Source: Tropicibacter sp. R16_0
GTDB lineage: Bacteria > Pseudomonadota > Alphaproteobacteria > Rhodobacterales > Rhodobacteraceae
Assembly (NCBI RefSeq): GCF_017743935.1
Contig: NZ_JAGHRE010000002.1
Span: forward strand, 434,001 to 498,000
Direction: 5' to 3'
DNA length: 64,000 nt
Part shown: in pieces, positions 63,491 to 64,000 of the stretch
Numbering within the stretch: position 1 is the stretch's first letter
Layout: every line of letters starts with the position of its first letter
Notes under the pieces: model-generated
Database searches by the model: none
The model's input: the letters and a program-made list of their open reading frames with translations, nothing else
What the model was told of the DNA's origin: nothing
Made by a program: the position numbers and the translations under genes

Positions 63491-64000
63491 ATGACCTCGC
63501 TAATCCTCCGCCGTCTTGGTTTCGCGGCCTTTACCATCGCGTTTGTGTCGATGGTGATGTTTGCAGCCGTCGAAGCCCTGCCGGGCAATGTCTGTACATC
63601 GTTCCTGCAGCGCTTTGCCCAAGGCCCGCGCCTGGAACGCTGCATCGAGCAGCAGGGACTGGATCGCTCTGCCATCGTACGTTACGGCGACTGGGTATCC
63701 GGCGCGGTACAAGGCGACTTTGGCTACTCTCTGAAAAAGCGCAAACCCATCAACGAGCTGATCTGGGACAGGTTCAGCAACACCATGATCCTTGGCGGAA
63801 TTGCCGCCTTGCTGGCCATACCTTTTGCCGTGTTTCTTGGTATCGCTGCGGGTGTCAGACGTGACAAACCACTGGATCTGTCCTTGTCCGGCGCCGCAAT
63901 GCTGGCGATGACGATCCCGGAATTCGTCACCGCCACCGCGCTGATCTATGTCTTTGCGATCCTGTTGCAGTGGTTTCCCGCAGTGACCATCCTGCCGCCC
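63491..64000 (+). CDS. ABC transporter permease, DppB-like (5' part)
   Basis: The first 170 residues of a peptide-type permease; the gene continues beyond the window. It starts MTSLILRRLGFAAFTIAFVS, has the periplasmic loop with paired Cys (GNVCTSFL and LERCIEQQG), GDFGYSLKKRKPINELI, and further helices. GGAG lies 6 bases before the ATG. Confidence 0.9.
   Translation, partial: MTSLILRRLGFAAFTIAFVSMVMFAAVEALPGNVCTSFLQRFAQGPRLERCIEQQGLDRSAIVRYGDWVSGAVQGDFGYSLKKRKPINELIWDRFSNTMILGGIAALLAIPFAVFLGIAAGVRRDKPLDLSLSGAAMLAMTIPEFVTATALIYVFAILLQWFPAVTILPP

Overview
The window is about 64 kb of a GC-rich alphaproteobacterial chromosome, most likely a marine Rhodobacteraceae (Roseobacter-group) bacterium. 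The evidence is the dense set of uptake systems (three peptide-type ABC binding proteins, a TAXI-TRAP system, a BCCT carrier and a tripartite tricarboxylate transporter), the many LysR regulators, a single-cysteine IscR at the head of a suf operon with an Irr-type operator, and organosulfur genes (sulfatase, sulfotransferase, sulfoacetate pathway). I see no rRNA, CRISPR array, phage or insertion sequence. One tRNA gene is present. No gene-free stretch exceeds about 270 bases.

Layout. 1-10.7 kb: the 3' end of a peptide-type binding protein gene, then a sulfatase and a TPR protein on the minus strand. These are divergent from a complete ABC importer (binding protein, two permeases, fused double ATPase) whose gene set also contains a class V aminotransferase. 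10.7-15.1 kb: a TAXI-TRAP transporter with a UspF-like stress protein. 15.1-19.7 kb: a crotonase, a small Cys-rich protein with a Tat-exported multicopper oxidase, and a sulfotransferase plus Asp/Glu-racemase-superfamily pair divergent from a LysR gene. 20.8-29.5 kb: a probable catabolic cluster of BCCT carrier, Ldh_2 dehydrogenase, two proteins of unknown function, a metal-ligand-depleted M19 dipeptidase homologue and an aldehyde dehydrogenase, with a divergent LysR gene carrying clear operator-like repeats.

29.5-41.9 kb: tRNA-Arg(CCG), then the iscR/suf Fe-S assembly operon on the minus strand. Four unrelated-looking genes (membrane protein, YbjQ, FkbM methyltransferase, pyruvyl transferase) sit between sufB and sufC, and two YIP1 genes sit between sufD and sufS. 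An Irr-like palindrome lies between iscR and a divergent alpha/beta hydrolase, small protein and double-HD operon. 41.9-49.4 kb: a DUF3299 protein with an exported ureohydrolase, a 27-residue peptide gene with its own terminator, an SMR pump, typA, a methyltransferase, and a three-gene set of two exported Gly-rich proteins plus a membrane-anchored LuxR-type regulator.

49.4-56.5 kb: a probable sulfoacetate catabolic operon (sauT, sauS, tctC, tctB, tctA) with a divergent LacI regulator. 56.7-64 kb: an Ala-rich membrane-anchored protein, a large AsmA protein, an exported hypothetical protein, a LysR regulator, and the first two genes of another peptide-type ABC importer that runs off the end.

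The most promising regions for new biology are the Gly-rich/LuxR set (47.5-49.4 kb), the BCCT-linked catabolic cluster with two orphan families and the altered M19 protein (20.8-28.5 kb), and the glycan-type genes embedded in the suf operon (34.0-36.5 kb).
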